47,041 bases of DNA from contig CALUYV010000004.1 in assembly GCA_944325095.1 (NCBI GenBank), positions 1 through 47,041 on the forward strand, written 5' to 3'. The stretch comes from Candidatus Gastranaerophilales bacterium. Its GTDB lineage: Bacteria > Cyanobacteriota > Vampirovibrionia > Gastranaerophilales > Gastranaerophilaceae. Every line of letters starts with the position of its first letter. The first letter of the stretch is position 1. The translations under genes and the position numbers were made by a program. Below the pieces are notes generated by a model that was not told the origin of the DNA, ran no database searches, and saw only the letters and a program-made list of their open reading frames with translations. Positions 34,293-43,394 of this stretch are shown piece after piece.

Positions 34293-36410
34293 TTAGTTTT
34301 TATCTGATTTTAATCTTACATAAATATAAGAAACAACCATAAGCACAATCCCGAGCAGCAGGAATGCAAAAATCTTATAGACAGATGCAACCTTTGCAAG
34401 GTCAAATATAAATACCCTCAGTATGGTAAATATAAAAATCCATATTCCGGAATTTATCAGGAATTTTTTTGATTTTAAAATTCCCCAGAGAGTAACGGCA
34501 CCTGAATATAACAGCCAGCCTAAAGTCGTAATATAATTTATATTCAACTTTGCGCCAAGCAGCGAAGATTCAGCCCCGCAAAGAATAAACCCTAAAAATA
34601 CCGCAAGATATCTGAAAAAGTTTAATCTCGTTGCCCGTGTGAAATAACTGCAGAAATACAACACTGCAATAAAGGCAAGAACTCTCAGGTTAATTATAGG
34701 AAGGAGTCCTTCCGGATGAATAAAACAGCCGACAACAAACATAATTACAGAAACAAGCCACAATAATACAGATGCAATGTTGAACAGTAAAAATTTTGTT
34801 CTGCTGTATATTGAATGGCTGACAACAGAATAAACAATTCCGATTGTCGTATAAATCATATACAAAGAATAATCCAGAGTTGATTGCTCAAGATTCATAA
34901 TTTGCAAAAGATGCGTAATTTCACAAACTGCATAGAAATATGTGAGCAGCACGATATTGAAACGCATACAATTGCAAATAAAAGATTCTTTAGATTTGAG
35001 TTTGACAATTGATAAAATCATACTCAGTACCGGTACAAGAAATATCAAACTGCGGATATTCAAAACCGGAGTATATTGTTCTGCAAGCATAAAACCAGAA
35101 CCGTCTTTTGCCAGTAACACCCCGACAACCGCCGACAAATAATAAACTGTAATATAGTGTTTTACGGCATTCAATTTATTCTTCTCAACAGCAAAAGACA
35201 ACAGAACAGCAACTACCGACCAGGTAAGAATACTGTACAAATCATTCAAGGTAAATAATATCGAAAACCACACATTCAAGAATATGTAATGTTCATACCT
35301 TTTATAAAGAGGATTTTGAAATTTTTTGCCAAAAAATGCAAGAAGAGCATACACTAATGCCGTTACCCCGAACATTATCCCTACCGCTTTAACAGAAGTT
35401 TTGAATAAAGTCAGAGTCATTACTGTTAAAAATATATAATTAATAACACAGGCAATATTATCTGTTTTACTTGCCTTATCCCTTAACAGGTCATACACAA
35501 TATAAACTGCCCATAAAACAACCGGATAAACGATTTTCTGAACATCATCCGATATACATCCCGCAAACATAATAAACATAGTAATTAACAGGTTCACAGG
35601 ATTAATCCACTTTGCTTTTACATTGTTTAATGTATAAACAAGAGAAATAAGGTTTAAAAATATAAGATAACCGTATGTTAAATCACCTGAAGCCCCTGAT
35701 AAATGCGGAGTCAGATAGCCGCCGATAAGCCCGATAACAAGAGAGGATACCGAGCGCATTTTGTGCGATATAAAAGCAACAAACAACAGCAGCAAAACCC
35801 CAACAGACAATGCGGAAATTGTATTAAAAACTTTTAGATAATATGCACTGAAAGTTGTAATGAACAGAGTTGCAAAACCTGTACCTATAAGAACTTCCGA
35901 ATACAGTTTTAACTTTTCGGTCTTATGCATGTGCAAACCGCCCAAGAACAAACCGATACCTGCAGCAGCACCGAGTATAATTTTTACGGTATCTGTAATC
36001 ACAATATACGAAGAAACCAGTTTTATAAAAATTATGAAAGCAACAATTAACGCAAAAGCACCGATTTTGTTAAAAATATTCCCGAGAAAAATATTTTCCA
36101 TACTGTCAGTTTTCTTTGGAGCAGTATCTTTAACTTTGTCCTTTGCATATTCCGGATATTTTGCAGGTATAAATACCGGCTCCTGTTTTTCTGCTGCATG
36201 AGTTTCTTCTTGCTGCGCCGCTGAAATCTGTACTTTTTCTTGCTGCGGTTGTTTTTCAACCTGAATATTTTCTGTACCTATTTGCTTTAGAGTATTTTTC
36301 AAAACTCTATCTAAATTTGCAACCTTATCAGCAAGCACAACAACCCAAATTATTAATCCGAGCATTAAAATCCATAAAAATAAATCACTCGTAAAAAATA
36401 TATAATCCAT
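34293..36410 (-). CDS. DUF2339 (COG5373) polytopic membrane protein
   Basis: 705 residues. An N-terminal membrane helix (~8-26) is followed by a Gln/Glu/Lys-rich linker (~45-100) and then about 18-20 transmembrane segments. The block LGNIFNKIGAFALIVAFIIF and the segment SSLVIGLIGGYLTPHLSG are the recognisable DUF2339 signatures. Function is unknown in any organism I know; fold and helix number suggest a transporter or an enzyme of envelope biogenesis. GGAGGAGAG precedes the ATG. It is the last gene of the minus-strand run MCE protein, lpxK, nth, DUF2339, 47 nt after nth. Confidence 0.85.
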   Translation of the reverse strand: MDYIFFTSDLFLWILMLGLIIWVVVLADKVANLDRVLKNTLKQIGTENIQVEKQPQQEKVQISAAQQEETHAAEKQEPVFIPAKYPEYAKDKVKDTAPKKTDSMENIFLGNIFNKIGAFALIVAFIIFIKLVSSYIVITDTVKIILGAAAGIGLFLGGLHMHKTEKLKLYSEVLIGTGFATLFITTFSAYYLKVFNTISALSVGVLLLLFVAFISHKMRSVSSLVIGLIGGYLTPHLSGASGDLTYGYLIFLNLISLVYTLNNVKAKWINPVNLLITMFIMFAGCISDDVQKIVYPVVLWAVYIVYDLLRDKASKTDNIACVINYIFLTVMTLTLFKTSVKAVGIMFGVTALVYALLAFFGKKFQNPLYKRYEHYIFLNVWFSILFTLNDLYSILTWSVVAVLLSFAVEKNKLNAVKHYITVYYLSAVVGVLLAKDGSGFMLAEQYTPVLNIRSLIFLVPVLSMILSIVKLKSKESFICNCMRFNIVLLTYFYAVCEITHLLQIMNLEQSTLDYSLYMIYTTIGIVYSVVSHSIYSRTKFLLFNIASVLLWLVSVIMFVVGCFIHPEGLLPIINLRVLAFIAVLYFCSYFTRATRLNFFRYLAVFLGFILCGAESSLLGAKLNINYITTLGWLLYSGAVTLWGILKSKKFLINSGIWIFIFTILRVFIFDLAKVASVYKIFAFLLLGIVLMVVSYIYVRLKSDKN

Positions 36411-36457
36411 CTCTCCTCCTCAAAAAGAGTTTAACATATTATTACAAATCTGGCAAA

Positions 36458-37093
36458 CTATATTAATTTATCACAATAGGCGAAAACAGGACACTCAGAG
36501 CATTTTGGATTTATCGGCCTGCAGACATTCTGTCCGTGCGTGACAAGCAGTGTATTTATCGGAATCCAGTATTCTACAGGGAGTTTTTTACGCAGCGCAA
36601 ACTCTGTTTCTTCAGGTGTCGAGGTTTTTATATAGCCCAGACGATTAAAAATTCTATGAACATGCACATCAACACAAATTGCAGGAACTCCGAAACCAAG
36701 TGTCATAACAAGATTAGCCGTCTTTCTGCCAACGCCGTTGAATTTGCACAACTCTTCAATCGAATCCGGAACTTTACCATTATATTTTTCAACAATTTGT
36801 CTGGATAATTCAATAATCTGACGGGCTTTATTTTTATAAAACCCTACAGGATAAATTGCCTCAGCAAGCGTATCTTCATCAACATGCATCATTTCCTGCG
36901 GAGTTTTAGCAAGTTCAAGCATCCTGCATGTTGCAGGATATGTTGTTCTGTCATTGGTGCGCAGACTCAATATGCAGGCAATTAAAACGAGATACGGGTC
37001 TTTAAAAGAATCCATAAGCCTTACAAAATCACTGCGGGGCTGTTTTGCTTCTTCCAACTGTCTTACAACATCGGAAATTTTACTTTCATCCAT
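36458..37093 (-). CDS. nth: Endonuclease III
   Basis: 211 residues, standard length. Bifunctional DNA glycosylase/AP lyase for oxidised pyrimidines in base excision repair. The helix-hairpin-helix has LCKFNGVGRKTAN with the catalytic Lys124; the catalytic Asp142 lies in CVDVHVHR. The [4Fe-4S] ligands Cys191, Cys198, Cys201 and Cys207 have the canonical C-x6-C-x2-C-x5-C spacing. Its ATG overlaps the lpxK stop codon (TAATG). Confidence 0.97.
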   Translation of the reverse strand: MDESKISDVVRQLEEAKQPRSDFVRLMDSFKDPYLVLIACILSLRTNDRTTYPATCRMLELAKTPQEMMHVDEDTLAEAIYPVGFYKNKARQIIELSRQIVEKYNGKVPDSIEELCKFNGVGRKTANLVMTLGFGVPAICVDVHVHRIFNRLGYIKTSTPEETEFALRKKLPVEYWIPINTLLVTHGQNVCRPINPKCSECPVFAYCDKLI

Positions 37094-38112
37094 TATTTTA
37101 ACAATTCCTCAACATTAATATTTACTTTTAATTTCAGCGCATAAATGTTATTTCTGTCAAATTTTGCAAGTTTGACAGCATCTTTTTCCGTTGTAATTAT
37201 ACTTCCGGTAATATCTACAATATCTGTCGGCGTATATTGGTGGTGATCATCAAATGTTTTTGTATCCTTGACAATATAAGAAGTCAGAAAATCATAAAAC
37301 TGCTGCGGCTGTCCGATAGCACACATTGCAGTAACTTCAAGACCTTCCATCAGCCTCTGGCCGGTTTTAATATTATATACATAATCCGGCTCGGTATAAC
37401 AGATGCTTGTCGGGATTTGCAGCCGTTCTTGCATAATTGCCGCAACTTTTTCTGCCGTTTCGTGATTTGTATTTTTACTTACAACAACAAATTTATCTAT
37501 CCGCTCTAACGCTTCAGCCCCTTCTCTGAGCGGACCTGCCGGAAGCAGACATTCATTGCCGAAACCTTTAACACTATCCATAAGGACAATATCAAGATCT
37601 CTGTATAGTTTCCGATGCTGAAAACCGTCATCCAGAATTATTACATTTACCCCGAACTTTTCTACGGCATATTTAGCGGCAAGATATCTGTTTCTGCAGG
37701 TAAAAACATAACAATTAGGAGTGTTTTCTGCAAGCCAGTATGGTTCATCACCTGCGTGCGTTGCATCAAAATAAATAACATTTCCGTCAGAAATCATATT
37801 AACTTTGCCGTTATTAAGCCTTCCGCCGTAACCTCTTGAAATAATTGCAACTTTTTGCCCCTGTTCTATAAGATAACTTGCAATTTCAGCAACAACAGGA
37901 GTCTTGCCCACTCCGCCTGTTGTCATATTGCCTACAGATATTACATAAGCATTTACTCTTTTAGGCTTTATGATTTTCTTATCATAACAAAAATTCTTAA
38001 ACCTGCTGGCAGCCGAATAAAAATAAGAACAAAATTTTAAAAATTTAAACAAACTGCCTTTTGGATTTCGCTGATAATGTATTTTTGTTATTTCTGTTTT
38101 TAAATTTAGCAT
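37093..38112 (-). CDS. lpxK: Tetraacyldisaccharide 4'-kinase
   Basis: 339 residues. Phosphorylates the lipid A disaccharide at the 4' position on the inner leaflet of the cytoplasmic membrane. The P-loop GNMTTGGVGKT is at 61-71, followed by ISRGYGGR, HAGDEPYWLA, ILDDGFQHRKLYRDLDIV and LLPAGPLRE, all LpxK hallmarks. An N-terminal amphipathic region provides membrane contact. It lies 1 nt after the MCE gene and overlaps nth, so it is one operon. With lpxD and lpxC it shows that the cell makes lipid A. Confidence 0.96.
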   Translation of the reverse strand: MLNLKTEITKIHYQRNPKGSLFKFLKFCSYFYSAASRFKNFCYDKKIIKPKRVNAYVISVGNMTTGGVGKTPVVAEIASYLIEQGQKVAIISRGYGGRLNNGKVNMISDGNVIYFDATHAGDEPYWLAENTPNCYVFTCRNRYLAAKYAVEKFGVNVIILDDGFQHRKLYRDLDIVLMDSVKGFGNECLLPAGPLREGAEALERIDKFVVVSKNTNHETAEKVAAIMQERLQIPTSICYTEPDYVYNIKTGQRLMEGLEVTAMCAIGQPQQFYDFLTSYIVKDTKTFDDHHQYTPTDIVDITGSIITTEKDAVKLAKFDRNNIYALKLKVNINVEELLK

Positions 38113-38113
38113 A

Positions 38114-39481
38114 TTAGAATAATAATCTGAATAATAAGAACCGTTTATTCAATTTTTCTGAGAATTTTCTCAAATTGCTTGTTGTTACGACTGTATCACT
38201 CACAATTTGTTCAAGATCCGATACTTGATTTGCACTTGTCGGATTGACTCTGTTAACCGTTTCAAGAGCCGTTGCAACTTCAGACATCGCACAATTAGCA
38301 TTTTCAATTGCTTCTGTGATTTCTTTTTTCAATTTTTCATCTTTTGTAATCGCATTAACACTTGCACTGATTTCGGACAGATTTTGAGCAATAATCTTTA
38401 TATTCTTACCGGTTTGTTCAGCATCTGCAGCATCCATAACTTTGTTAAGGTTTTTAGCGAGTTTATCAACAGAATCTGCTGTAGATAACATAGTATCCTT
38501 AAACTGTTTATCACCGATAATCTCATTAAGATTTGCAGAAAGTTCAGAAAAGTCATCAGTTGCCTGCTTGGTCATAGCAATCAACTGCTCGATATCTTCT
38601 TTTGATGAATCCAAAAGTTCATCGACTTTTCCGAGTGTAACATTTGATCTTGCAGTAAGAGTATCAAGATTTGCAATTGTCATTTTCAAGTCAGCAATAG
38701 TTTCATCCGTCAAAATATCATTAACCTTTTTATTTGTTTCAGTCAATGTTTCTGCGGCTTTATACTGCCAATCCATAAAATCGGACAATCTCATCGGTTC
38801 AATAATCGTATATGGAGAATCCTGCTTTTTATAAGAAACAGGAGCATCATCAATCGGGGATATTCTCAATTTGTAATCATTATTATCTTTTATAACACGA
38901 CCTTTTATAAATTCAGGCATTATCAGCCCCGGAAGATTTATAAAATAACTGATTTTATAAGCATATTTTGTTTTAATATTGTTTTTCTGCGTATATGGAA
39001 TAGAATCTCGTGAAAGAACTTCTACAGATTTTACAAGACCGACATCTTCATATTTATCGTTCAGTTTCATTTGAACAGGATCATTTTTATCAAGCAGATA
39101 CTTATCATTCATAGGGGTGTATATTGTAAGTATCCTTGGCGGTGTAATTTCAAGGAAAAGTTCGCCTATAATACCCGATTGCTGAATAGAAAATGATGAA
39201 GCTCTCGGAATTACAACACCCGGATCTGTAATAACAAATTTAACCTTAACATAACTTTCTTCACCATCAACAACAGGGATAATTTCTTCGACCTGTCCGA
39301 CTTTCAGACCCATAATCTGAACACCGGCACCCGGTCTTAATCCATTTACATCTTTAAATTGAATTTCCACACGTTCAGCAGACGAAAAAGCTCTGCCTTT
39401 AACTTTTAACACCGTACCAATTAACAAAATAAGAGCAATTAATGTTAATAGTCCAACTTTAAAAGATGATGAAAATTTCAT
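38114..39481 (-). CDS. MlaD/MCE-domain lipid transport protein
   Basis: 455 residues. An N-terminal membrane anchor (~7-27) is followed by an MCE domain (~35-115: VEIQFKDVNGLRPGAGVQIMGLKVGQVEEI, then IIGELFLEITPP). A long insert (~115-235) and a C-terminal coiled-coil-rich region (~240-455) follow, as in MCE proteins that form needle-like tunnels. It is periplasmic and ABC-linked in other organisms, moving phospholipids between membranes; the MlaE/MlaF-type permease and ATPase are not in the window. It heads the run with lpxK, nth and DUF2339. Cyanobacterial and plastid TGD2-like MCE proteins also have single MCE domains. Confidence 0.9.
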   Translation of the reverse strand: MKFSSSFKVGLLTLIALILLIGTVLKVKGRAFSSAERVEIQFKDVNGLRPGAGVQIMGLKVGQVEEIIPVVDGEESYVKVKFVITDPGVVIPRASSFSIQQSGIIGELFLEITPPRILTIYTPMNDKYLLDKNDPVQMKLNDKYEDVGLVKSVEVLSRDSIPYTQKNNIKTKYAYKISYFINLPGLIMPEFIKGRVIKDNNDYKLRISPIDDAPVSYKKQDSPYTIIEPMRLSDFMDWQYKAAETLTETNKKVNDILTDETIADLKMTIANLDTLTARSNVTLGKVDELLDSSKEDIEQLIAMTKQATDDFSELSANLNEIIGDKQFKDTMLSTADSVDKLAKNLNKVMDAADAEQTGKNIKIIAQNLSEISASVNAITKDEKLKKEITEAIENANCAMSEVATALETVNRVNPTSANQVSDLEQIVSDTVVTTSNLRKFSEKLNKRFLLFRLLF

Positions 39482-39632
39482 GGCATACCTTCCCTTAATA
39501 AATTATATGGAATATTTTAACAGAAAAATAAAAAAAAGACTAAGTTTTAACGAAAATTAATTGGTTAAAACAGTTGAATTTTAAAAATTTAACTCATACA
39601 TACAGTTGATTTTTCAGGGTTTGGGCAAAATT

Positions 39633-39661
39633 TTGTTAAGAAAATAGTATATAATTATAAT
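39633..39661 (+). promoter_or_regulatory. Promoter of the 39743 gene
   Basis: TTGTTA (39633-39638), a 17-nt spacer and TATAAT (39656-39661). The leader is about 75 nt. The stretch 39482-39632 between this and the MCE gene holds nothing else I can identify. Confidence 0.6.
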
Positions 39662-39742
39662 AAGAAAATGTTGACTTTTAAAAAATGATAATTAAAAGAA
39701 AAAAAGAAAGTAATCAGATAGAAGATAGAAGGAGATAACACT

Positions 39743-40798
39743 ATGGGCATGGCAGCATCTCAAGCCAGATGGATATCACTGGCAGCACGAAAATCAAATG
39801 TAGAATACGAAGGACAGCAGATAAATCAGGCAAGACTTGCTCTGTCAAATCAAAGTGCCGAGTTATGGAATCAGTTATACGATATGGAGGTGCCAAGCCC
39901 GCCGAGCACAACTGATTTCTCAACTACCGAATACACCTTCTCGGACGGAGATGCCACTCAGGCAATCACGAGCATTAGAAGTGCGGAATACACGGATGAA
40001 GACGGTGTAAAATACAATGCCTATGTAACATACAGCCAGAGTGTTAACGAATACAAAGGAATCCGGAATACAAATTCAAATCCTCAGGTGCAATATGTAG
40101 AAGCAACACAAGAAGGCGAATCCGGATATTATATGATAGGAACCAAAAAAGTTACCTGCCTTAACTCTATAGACAGAGAAGATAACTCTGCAGACAGTGT
40201 ATGGCCTTCCTATCAAACAGAACTGGATCAAATCGCCGTTGACTGGCCGGATACACAACTTGCTCAAGACTGGGAAAGATTTAAAGCCGGAGATGAAACA
40301 GCACTGGACAATATCTATTTCTGGACAGACAGTTCCGGTAATGTAAATTTTGCATCAGGAACATCTAATTCAAGAGATTCACTTGCTCATTGCAGTACAG
40401 ATCCTTCAGCATCCCTTCATTCGTACTATGCAGACACTCAGGAAACTACAAAAGAAGTTTCTAAATACGCACTCATAGACTACGATTCTGACGGACGCGC
40501 AACAGCAATGCAGCTTGAAGGATCAACAGCGGTTTATACCCTTGAAACTTCAACAAAAACAGATGAAGATGCCTACAATGATGCTATGAATAAATACTAT
40601 TACGAACAGGCATTATACGATAAAAAAGTTCAGGATATCAACGCAAAAACAGAAAAAATCCAAACTGAAGACAGAACTCTTGAATTAAGACTGAAACAAT
40701 TGGATACTGAACAAAATGCACTCCAGACTGAAATGGATGCAGTTAAGAAAGTTATTTCTAAAAACGTTGAAAGTACCTTCAAAACATTTGGTGAATAA
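39743..40798 (+). CDS. Lineage-specific helical protein, MGMAASQAR family
   Basis: 351 residues; AAGGAG 8 nt before the ATG. The N-terminus MGMAASQARWISLAARKSN, followed by a Q-rich amphipathic helix, recurs in many unnamed proteins of gut Gastranaerophilales (from memory). The middle (~50-260) is Asp/Ser/Thr-rich and beta-like with no motif I know. The C-terminal ~75 residues form one long coiled-coil helix ending KKVISKNVESTFKTFGE. Long N- and C-terminal helices around a variable middle resemble flagellin, hook or needle subunits in outline only; no sequence link is claimed. No signal peptide is present. It is first of a probable two-gene operon with the Gly-rich protein at 40823. Confidence 0.65.
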   Translation: MGMAASQARWISLAARKSNVEYEGQQINQARLALSNQSAELWNQLYDMEVPSPPSTTDFSTTEYTFSDGDATQAITSIRSAEYTDEDGVKYNAYVTYSQSVNEYKGIRNTNSNPQVQYVEATQEGESGYYMIGTKKVTCLNSIDREDNSADSVWPSYQTELDQIAVDWPDTQLAQDWERFKAGDETALDNIYFWTDSSGNVNFASGTSNSRDSLAHCSTDPSASLHSYYADTQETTKEVSKYALIDYDSDGRATAMQLEGSTAVYTLETSTKTDEDAYNDAMNKYYYEQALYDKKVQDINAKTEKIQTEDRTLELRLKQLDTEQNALQTEMDAVKKVISKNVESTFKTFGE

Positions 40799-40822
40799 TA
40801 AAATTATAATAAGAGGTTTAAA

Positions 40823-41641
40823 ATGGCTTACAAAAATGATAGCGAACTTGTAATAGCAAATAAATTCGGTACCGCAAGCGGCAAAGCAAAGGCTCAGTTG
40901 TGGGAAACTTATGACAGGCTGAGAGATTTGACGGTGTCAGGCAGCGGAACGGGCACAGGGTTTGAATCTGCCGGCGGATTTTTGTACAACCTTGCGAGTT
41001 TACTTGCACCGTCAGCATTCGCTACCGTTTTTGGAAGTTCGGAAACAATGAACATTGCAGGAACCTCTTATTATTCCGGCACAAACGGCAATTCTTCATA
41101 CGGCGTTGACAGTTTGTACAATTATTCCGGATTCCCGAGCGGTGCAGCGTCCATAGATTCAATATACGGACTTGCTACAGGCGGAGCATCTTCTATTCTG
41201 GACGGATGGGGTTCATCAATTGCAGGGACGCCAACAGGCTACGCTTCAAGTATCGGCGGACTTGCTGATATAGCAAATGCTGCAGCATACGGAATCGGTA
41301 CAGGTTCAGGACTTGGGAAAATTGCATCAAATATCGTAATGCCGTTTGCAAGTTGCATATCGGGTTTTGGCGGAATATTAACTGCAATATCCCCTTATCT
41401 GGGTGTTTACGGAGCAGGTACAACTGTTTTAGGAAACTTAATGCAAGGAACATCCTCCGCTGCACTTGCCGCATATCAAAATGTTTCAGGCAACATTACA
41501 AACAGCGCAGATACAATCCTTTCAACCAAAGTAAGAAATATAGAAACCGTATGCAAAATGCTTGATACACAGGGCGATGTTGCTAAAAAGATGCTTAAAG
41601 AAAGTATTGAAGGCGACAGTAAAGCAATTCAAGACTTATAA
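40823..41641 (+). CDS. Gly/Ser/Ala-rich hydrophobic protein of unknown function
   Basis: 272 residues; AGAGG 7 nt before the ATG. Residues ~35-215 are rich in Gly, Ser, Ala and Tyr with repeated short hydrophobic runs (FLYNLASLLAPSAFATVFG; IVMPFASCISGFGGILTAI). The C-terminal ~50 residues are a charged helix. No signal peptide and no family I recognise. It lies 24 nt after the 39743 gene and before a terminator, so the two are probably made together. Composition suggests self-assembly or membrane insertion (translocator-like), but this is a guess. Confidence 0.65.
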   Translation: MAYKNDSELVIANKFGTASGKAKAQLWETYDRLRDLTVSGSGTGTGFESAGGFLYNLASLLAPSAFATVFGSSETMNIAGTSYYSGTNGNSSYGVDSLYNYSGFPSGAASIDSIYGLATGGASSILDGWGSSIAGTPTGYASSIGGLADIANAAAYGIGTGSGLGKIASNIVMPFASCISGFGGILTAISPYLGVYGAGTTVLGNLMQGTSSAALAAYQNVSGNITNSADTILSTKVRNIETVCKMLDTQGDVAKKMLKESIEGDSKAIQDL

Positions 41642-41662
41642 TAAGACCCCGAGAAATAAAGG

Positions 41663-41690
41663 AAGAACCGGCCGCAAACCGGTTCTTTTG
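41663..41690 (+). terminator. Terminator of the 39743-41641 operon
   Basis: A perfect 9-bp stem AAGAACCGG/CCGGTTCTT with a 7-nt loop, followed by TTTG. The remaining 41691-41867 is AT-rich with no clear element apart from the next ribosome site AAGGA. Confidence 0.85.
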
Positions 41691-41867
41691 TCATCTTTAT
41701 TATGTATTTTTATTACAATAATTAAAGTTATAAAAAATTTATCCGTAGATATATTAGGAAAACAGCAGATCTATGTAAAGAAATGTTACATTCATGATTA
41801 AAAAATATCAATACTTAAAGATGTAATGTTTTTAAATATATGTAGGTCTAAAGTGTAAGGAATAAAA

Positions 41868-42140
41868 ATGTTTCGAGAAACTCTAGAACTATACATCAGA
41901 AGAATCTTGGATTTCTTAATGTATGCCAAGAACTATATCATCCGGACAAATCCGATACAGGCATTCTGGATGTCAATAGTAGAAGGAATAAAAGATTTTC
42001 TGACGATAAAAAAGAAACTTAAAATGGCTCAATACAGGCTTAACTACCACAGGCACCAGCTGCACAAAATGGAACAGTTAATAGCCGAAAACAGCCAGCA
42101 CAGTTTCTTACAGGGTACAAATCTAGACCAAAAAAGGTAG
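41868..42140 (+). CDS. Small amphipathic helical protein
   Basis: 90 residues, unrecognised. AAGGA lies 7 nt before the ATG. The first ~45 residues are rich in aromatic and hydrophobic residues (ILDFLMYAKNYIIRTNPIQAFWMSIVEGI), the rest is a basic, His/Gln-rich helix. It could be membrane peripheral. It is followed after 10 nt by the 42151 gene, so they are probably co-expressed. Confidence 0.55.
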   Translation: MFRETLELYIRRILDFLMYAKNYIIRTNPIQAFWMSIVEGIKDFLTIKKKLKMAQYRLNYHRHQLHKMEQLIAENSQHSFLQGTNLDQKR

Positions 42141-42150
42141 AAGGCGAAAC

Positions 42151-42489
42151 ATGGGTTTACTTATCGGGATAATCAGAAAAAGATTTTTGGTACTGCAAAA
42201 GTCTAATGCTGCCTGGAAACTGCAACTTATCACATCAGCAATTGCAGCAGCGCAAAATTCTGCTAACAACCTGCTGCAGGTTCGCACAACATCAGATTAC
42301 AAGGCAGAATCTCTGATTGCAAAAAAATTGCAGGAACGGCAATACAAACTTAATTCGCTTGAGACAAAATTAAAGCAGCAAAAGCAAACGCTGGAGTTGC
42401 AGATTCAAGAATACAACGCTGAAATTAAGTCTTGTGATGATATGATCAGCAACGGTATCAGCGAAATGTTCAGTTATAAAGCCGCATAA
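42151..42489 (+). CDS. Small coiled-coil protein related in outline to the 39743 protein
   Basis: 112 residues; AAGGCG 5 nt before the ATG. The N-terminus MGLLIGIIRKRFLVLQKSNA has the same plan as MGMAASQARWISLAARKSNV of the 39743 protein: M-G, a basic amphipathic helix and a K-S-N motif near residue 20. It then runs as a Gln/Lys-rich coiled coil ending SNGISEMFSYKAA. This similarity is seen by eye only. It converges on the 42492 gene with 2 nt between stop codons. Confidence 0.6.
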   Translation: MGLLIGIIRKRFLVLQKSNAAWKLQLITSAIAAAQNSANNLLQVRTTSDYKAESLIAKKLQERQYKLNSLETKLKQQKQTLELQIQEYNAEIKSCDDMISNGISEMFSYKAA

Positions 42490-42491
42490 TA

Positions 42492-43241
42492 TTATCGGGT
42501 TTGAATAAACAAATTGATAATATCATTCATTATGGCAGCCTGATGCTGATAACTTTGTGCTTTTGCTTCCAGAACTCCGATTTGTTTGCGATATTCGACA
42601 ATACTTGCCTGACATTCTTTTGAATTATTTGCAAGTGCTGTCTGAACCTGTTTTGCTTCCTGCAAAACGCTGCCCATAGAAATTCCGAGAGCTTCCATTG
42701 TCTGTTTAATAATTAAAGCACCGGTCTGCTTTGAAACTCCTGACGGAAGTTTTGCTATTAACTGCTTTAAGACCGCAACATTTGCTGGATACTCAAAATC
42801 ATCCTGAACCTGAGGATATCCGCCGCCAAGAGCCTGTATTACGCTTTGATTAAAGGCATTATCAATAAACGGCTGGGAAGATGCTCCCTGCGTTGCTGCC
42901 TGAAACTGTAATTGTGATTTAATTTGCATCTGTCTTTGGGATGAATGTATTGAATTTTGCAAATTCGGAATAAAATTTTCAGATGGCATGCCGGCATCTT
43001 CGAATTGAGAATTATAAATACTGGAAGCCTGCTGGGTTGAATACTGCTCAGCCCCGAAAGAAGTATCTTCTCCGGCTGTTGAAGTTTCTGAAAAATCATC
43101 GTACACTGTTTCCGGTGTATTTTCTGCTTCCTGAGGCTCTTCGCTAATAACGACATCTCCGTTAGGAGCACCGGCACTTTGCATCTTTAATGCCTCAACT
43201 ATCTTTTTTCCAACTCCGTCATTCATATTATCTATCGCCAT
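42492..43241 (-). CDS. Lineage-specific protein with disordered N-terminus and conserved helical C-terminus
   Basis: 249 residues. AGAGG precedes the ATG. Residues 1-100 are acidic and Ser/Thr/Gln/Asn-rich and likely disordered. The C-terminal half starts at FEYPANVAVLKQLIAKLPSG and continues as helices with KQTGALIIKQTMEALGI and a coiled coil to the end. I have seen similar C-terminal blocks only in Gastranaerophilales-type genomes (memory, not a search). No enzyme motif, signal peptide or membrane helix. The role is unknown; its placement among other lineage-specific helical proteins suggests a shared apparatus. Confidence 0.6.
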   Translation of the reverse strand: MAIDNMNDGVGKKIVEALKMQSAGAPNGDVVISEEPQEAENTPETVYDDFSETSTAGEDTSFGAEQYSTQQASSIYNSQFEDAGMPSENFIPNLQNSIHSSQRQMQIKSQLQFQAATQGASSQPFIDNAFNQSVIQALGGGYPQVQDDFEYPANVAVLKQLIAKLPSGVSKQTGALIIKQTMEALGISMGSVLQEAKQVQTALANNSKECQASIVEYRKQIGVLEAKAQSYQHQAAIMNDIINLFIQTR

Positions 43242-43341
43242 CTTTTCCTCTTAGTAATTAAATCATCTAAATTATATTAAAAACATGCGAATTTATCAAG
43301 AAAATTTTAACAATATCAACTAAATAGTTTAATTTATCAAC

Positions 43342-43370
43342 TTGCTAGGTTTATTTCTTCGTGATAATAT
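43342..43370 (+). promoter_or_regulatory. Promoter of the PurH-like gene
   Basis: TTGCTA (43342-43347), a 17-nt spacer and TAATAT (43365-43370) preceded by TGA, an extended -10. The transcript would start near 43377; CGGAGA precedes the ATG. Confidence 0.55.
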
Positions 43371-43394
43371 CAAGCCGTAACCGGAGAATATATT

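Noticed and set aside
39743-42489. Flagellar or type III secretion identity for the helical proteins
   Set aside because: Only the general shape (terminal helices) matches; no flagellin, needle or export motif and no secretion ATPase is present.
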